A stretch of DNA of 6,942 nt from Bacteroidales bacterium (GTDB lineage: Bacteria; Bacteroidota; Bacteroidia; Bacteroidales; JAADJA01): NCBI GenBank assembly GCA_029934735.1, contig JAOZLR010000143.1, positions 1 through 6,942 of the forward strand. Reading direction: 5' to 3'. The notes beneath the pieces are model-generated. The model ran no database searches and had not been told where the DNA came from. It was given only the letters and a program-made list of their open reading frames with translations. Shown in pieces: positions 5,811 to 6,942 of this stretch (positions within the stretch are counted from its first letter, which is position 1; each line of letters begins with the position of its first letter). Made by a program: the position numbers and the translations under genes.

Positions 5811-6785
5811 TTAGAGTTTGGCAAGCAATTCCTTCACTTCTTCCCACTTCTGATCATCCATCTTGGGGCCCATAACTTCAATGGTTTTTGCTGCCAGTAC
5901 TGATCCTATAGCGCCACATTTATCCAGCGGAAATCCGTTTATTAAACCATAAATAAATCCTGCTGCAAACAGGTCGCCAGCTCCTGTGGTATCAATACTG
6001 TTTGCTTCTATTGGCTCAATTTTATATGTTATGCCATCTTTTTTAACAAACGAGCCTTTTTTTCCTATTTTCACAACAGAAATATCGCACAATTTCGAAA
6101 ATTCATCTAATGCTTCCTCGGGCTCCTTTCCGGTAAAAGCCTTAGCCTCTTCTTCATTTGCAAAGACGATGTCAACATATTTCTCCAGAATTTCATTCAG
6201 AAAGTCCAGATTATCTTCCACAACATTATAACTGGCCATATCAAGAGTTACGGTAAGACCTTTCTCTTTTGCCAGTTTTACTGCTTTTAGTATTAAATCA
6301 TGATTTTGAACAAGATATCCTTCGATATGAAAATAATCGTATCCATTAAACTGCTCTGGTAAAATATCATCGGGTGATAGTTCTACAGCAGCACCAAGAA
6401 ATGTTGCAAATGTCCGTTCTGAGTCTGGCGTAATTAATGCTATTGCTTTACCTGTTGCAGTGTCACTGTTAAGCAGGTGGGGAGTAATTTGGCTTTTTTC
6501 CATATCACTTTGAAAAAACATTCCGAATTCATCATTTCCAACTTTTCCAATGAAACCGGTTTCAATATCTAACCTTGCAAGACCATGTATTGTATTTGCT
6601 GCCGATCCTCCTGAGGCAATGGATTTTTCAAAACTTTCCGTTCCATTATTTACGTTATCACTTTCCTTTAGGTCAACGAGTTGCATGCTTCCTTTTGGTA
6701 GAGAAAAGATATCCAGTGTTTTATCACTTTCGAGTTTTGTAAGTATATCCACAAGAGCATTACCCATTCCAAGTACTTTTGCCAT
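5811..6785 (-). CDS. PfkB-family carbohydrate/nucleoside kinase, adenosine-kinase-like
   Basis: From the ATG at 6785 the protein has 324 residues and begins MAKVLGMGNALVDIL, the usual N-terminus of this family. An in-frame ATG at 6815 would add ten unconserved residues, but a -7 box at 6813-6820 puts the likely transcription start inside that extension, so I prefer 6785. Residue numbers use this start. The first PfkB signature is GGSAANTIHGLARL (59-72), substrate-binding. EGYLV lies at about 155-159. NEEEAKAFTG at 210-219 is the typical ribokinase-fold NxxE region. The second signature DTTGAGDLFAAGF is at 265-277, with the GAGD anion hole and catalytic base Asp271. The enzyme transfers phosphate from ATP to a sugar or nucleoside hydroxyl in the cytoplasm. 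Length and motifs fit the group usually annotated adenosine kinase, but substrate cannot be read from sequence; ribokinase-like or inosine/guanosine kinase activity remains possible. No residue appears missing. Confidence 0.9.
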   Translation of the reverse strand: MAKVLGMGNALVDILTKLESDKTLDIFSLPKGSMQLVDLKESDNVNNGTESFEKSIASGGSAANTIHGLARLDIETGFIGKVGNDEFGMFFQSDMEKSQITPHLLNSDTATGKAIALITPDSERTFATFLGAAVELSPDDILPEQFNGYDYFHIEGYLVQNHDLILKAVKLAKEKGLTVTLDMASYNVVEDNLDFLNEILEKYVDIVFANEEEAKAFTGKEPEEALDEFSKLCDISVVKIGKKGSFVKKDGITYKIEPIEANSIDTTGAGDLFAAGFIYGLINGFPLDKCGAIGSVLAAKTIEVMGPKMDDQKWEEVKELLAKL

Positions 6786-6812
6786 ATTTTGATTTTTTAG
6801 TAAAATTTTTCG

Positions 6813-6820
6813 CAAATATA
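6813..6820 (-). promoter_or_regulatory. -7 box of the PfkB kinase gene
   Basis: The minus strand reads TATATTTG, matching TAnnTTTG. Transcription would begin near 6806, giving a leader of about 20 bases before the ATG at 6785. No convincing -33 element is seen at normal spacing. The box abuts the -33 element proposed for the divergent tRNA promoter. Confidence 0.5.
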
Positions 6821-6850
6821 TTGTTTATTTGCAAAAAACATATACTTTTG
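6820..6850 (+). promoter_or_regulatory. Bacteroidota-type promoter of the tRNA gene
   Basis: ATTG at 6820-6823 (-33) and TACTTTTG at 6843-6850 (-7, matching TAnnTTTG) are separated by 19 bases, the normal Bacteroidota spacing. The predicted start near 6857 leaves a leader of about 35 bases before the tRNA at 6892. Another TTTG at 6828-6831 is too close to the -7 box to be used. Confidence 0.6.
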
Positions 6851-6891
6851 CACTCCTTTTTAAAGGGAAAGTTCATTAAAACATTATAAAT

Positions 6892-6942
6892 TCCTCTTTA
6901 GCTCAGCTGGTTAGAGTCCCGTATGGACGGGATTAATCAGAG
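6892..6942 (+). tRNA. 5' half of a tRNA-Asn-like gene with an interrupted anticodon arm, cut by the window edge
   Basis: The 5' acceptor strand TCCTCTT (6892-6898), TA at positions 8-9, D-stem GCTC (6901-6904), D-loop AGCTGGTTA (6905-6913) and D-stem GAG (6914-6916) match Bacteroidota tRNA-Asn as I recall it. After that the expected anticodon 5' stem (TCTGA) and loop start are missing. In their place is a perfect hairpin, TCCCGT/ACGGGA with loop ATGG (6917-6932). The sequence then resumes with TTAATCAGAG, as expected from the anticodon loop and 3' stem of tRNA-Asn. No GTT anticodon is formed, and the G10-C25 pair becomes G-T. The T arm and 3' acceptor strand lie beyond the window. It may be a disrupted tRNA gene or an assembly error at a contig end; the isotype is inferred from the body only. 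Confidence 0.55.

Noticed and set aside
5986..6231. Plus-strand open frames at 5986-6231 and 6550-6792 opposite the kinase gene.
   Set aside because: The minus strand encodes clear PfkB signatures through these regions; the plus-strand products are low-complexity Ser/Phe-rich shadows.
1..6942. Search for a new defence, mobile or RNA-guided system.
   Set aside because: No transposase, integrase, nuclease, toxin-antitoxin pair, reverse transcriptase or array of short repeats was found; the unusual content is the decayed C25/T9SS cluster, the EF-G2-like factor and the odd tRNA end.

Overview
The window looks like a chromosomal segment of an AT-rich member of the Bacteroidota. Four things point that way. 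Several proteins carry type IX secretion system (T9SS) C-terminal sorting domains with the YPNPF and PGxYxxK motifs. Two genes resemble the N-terminal propeptide of family C25 (gingipain-type) peptidases, and a third such start runs off the left edge. Promoter-like sites match the Bacteroidota -7 consensus TAnnTTTG, and starts lack a strong Shine-Dalgarno sequence. The 711-residue EF-G paralogue is of the type found in Bacteroidota.

Left part (1-3354) is a secreted-protein locus. A minus-strand gene leaves the window at its left edge and begins with a signal peptide and a C25-propeptide-like region. Divergent from it on the plus strand is a tandem pair of related two-gene units. Unit 1 (about 510-1134) is decayed: the tail of a T9SS cargo protein with a nonsense codon in its sorting domain, followed by a C25-propeptide start cut after 86 homologous residues. 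Unit 2 (1162-3354) has an intact 488-residue Asp-box/PKD/T9SS protein, then a C25-propeptide gene that stops early and overlaps, in another frame, a T9SS sorting domain. No peptidase catalytic domain remains between propeptide and sorting domain. The locus looks like an expanding and decaying family of surface or secreted cargo proteins.

Middle part (3355-5810): a bidirectional hairpin terminator separates the plus-strand cluster from a convergent minus-strand gene for an EF-G2-like translation factor. Its G domain has lost the switch II catalytic His and the NKxD motif, while its translocation domain IV is well kept. An AT-rich 259-base intergenic region with a promoter-like site lies upstream of it.

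Right part (5811-6942): a minus-strand PfkB-family sugar/nucleoside kinase (adenosine-kinase-like), then a short divergent promoter region, then the 5' half of a tRNA gene that looks like tRNA-Asn. Its anticodon arm is interrupted by a perfect 16-base hairpin, and the window ends there.

The EF-G2-like factor and the kinase are housekeeping or physiological genes with no visible functional link to the secreted-protein cluster. I see no CRISPR array, transposase, phage gene or defence system.
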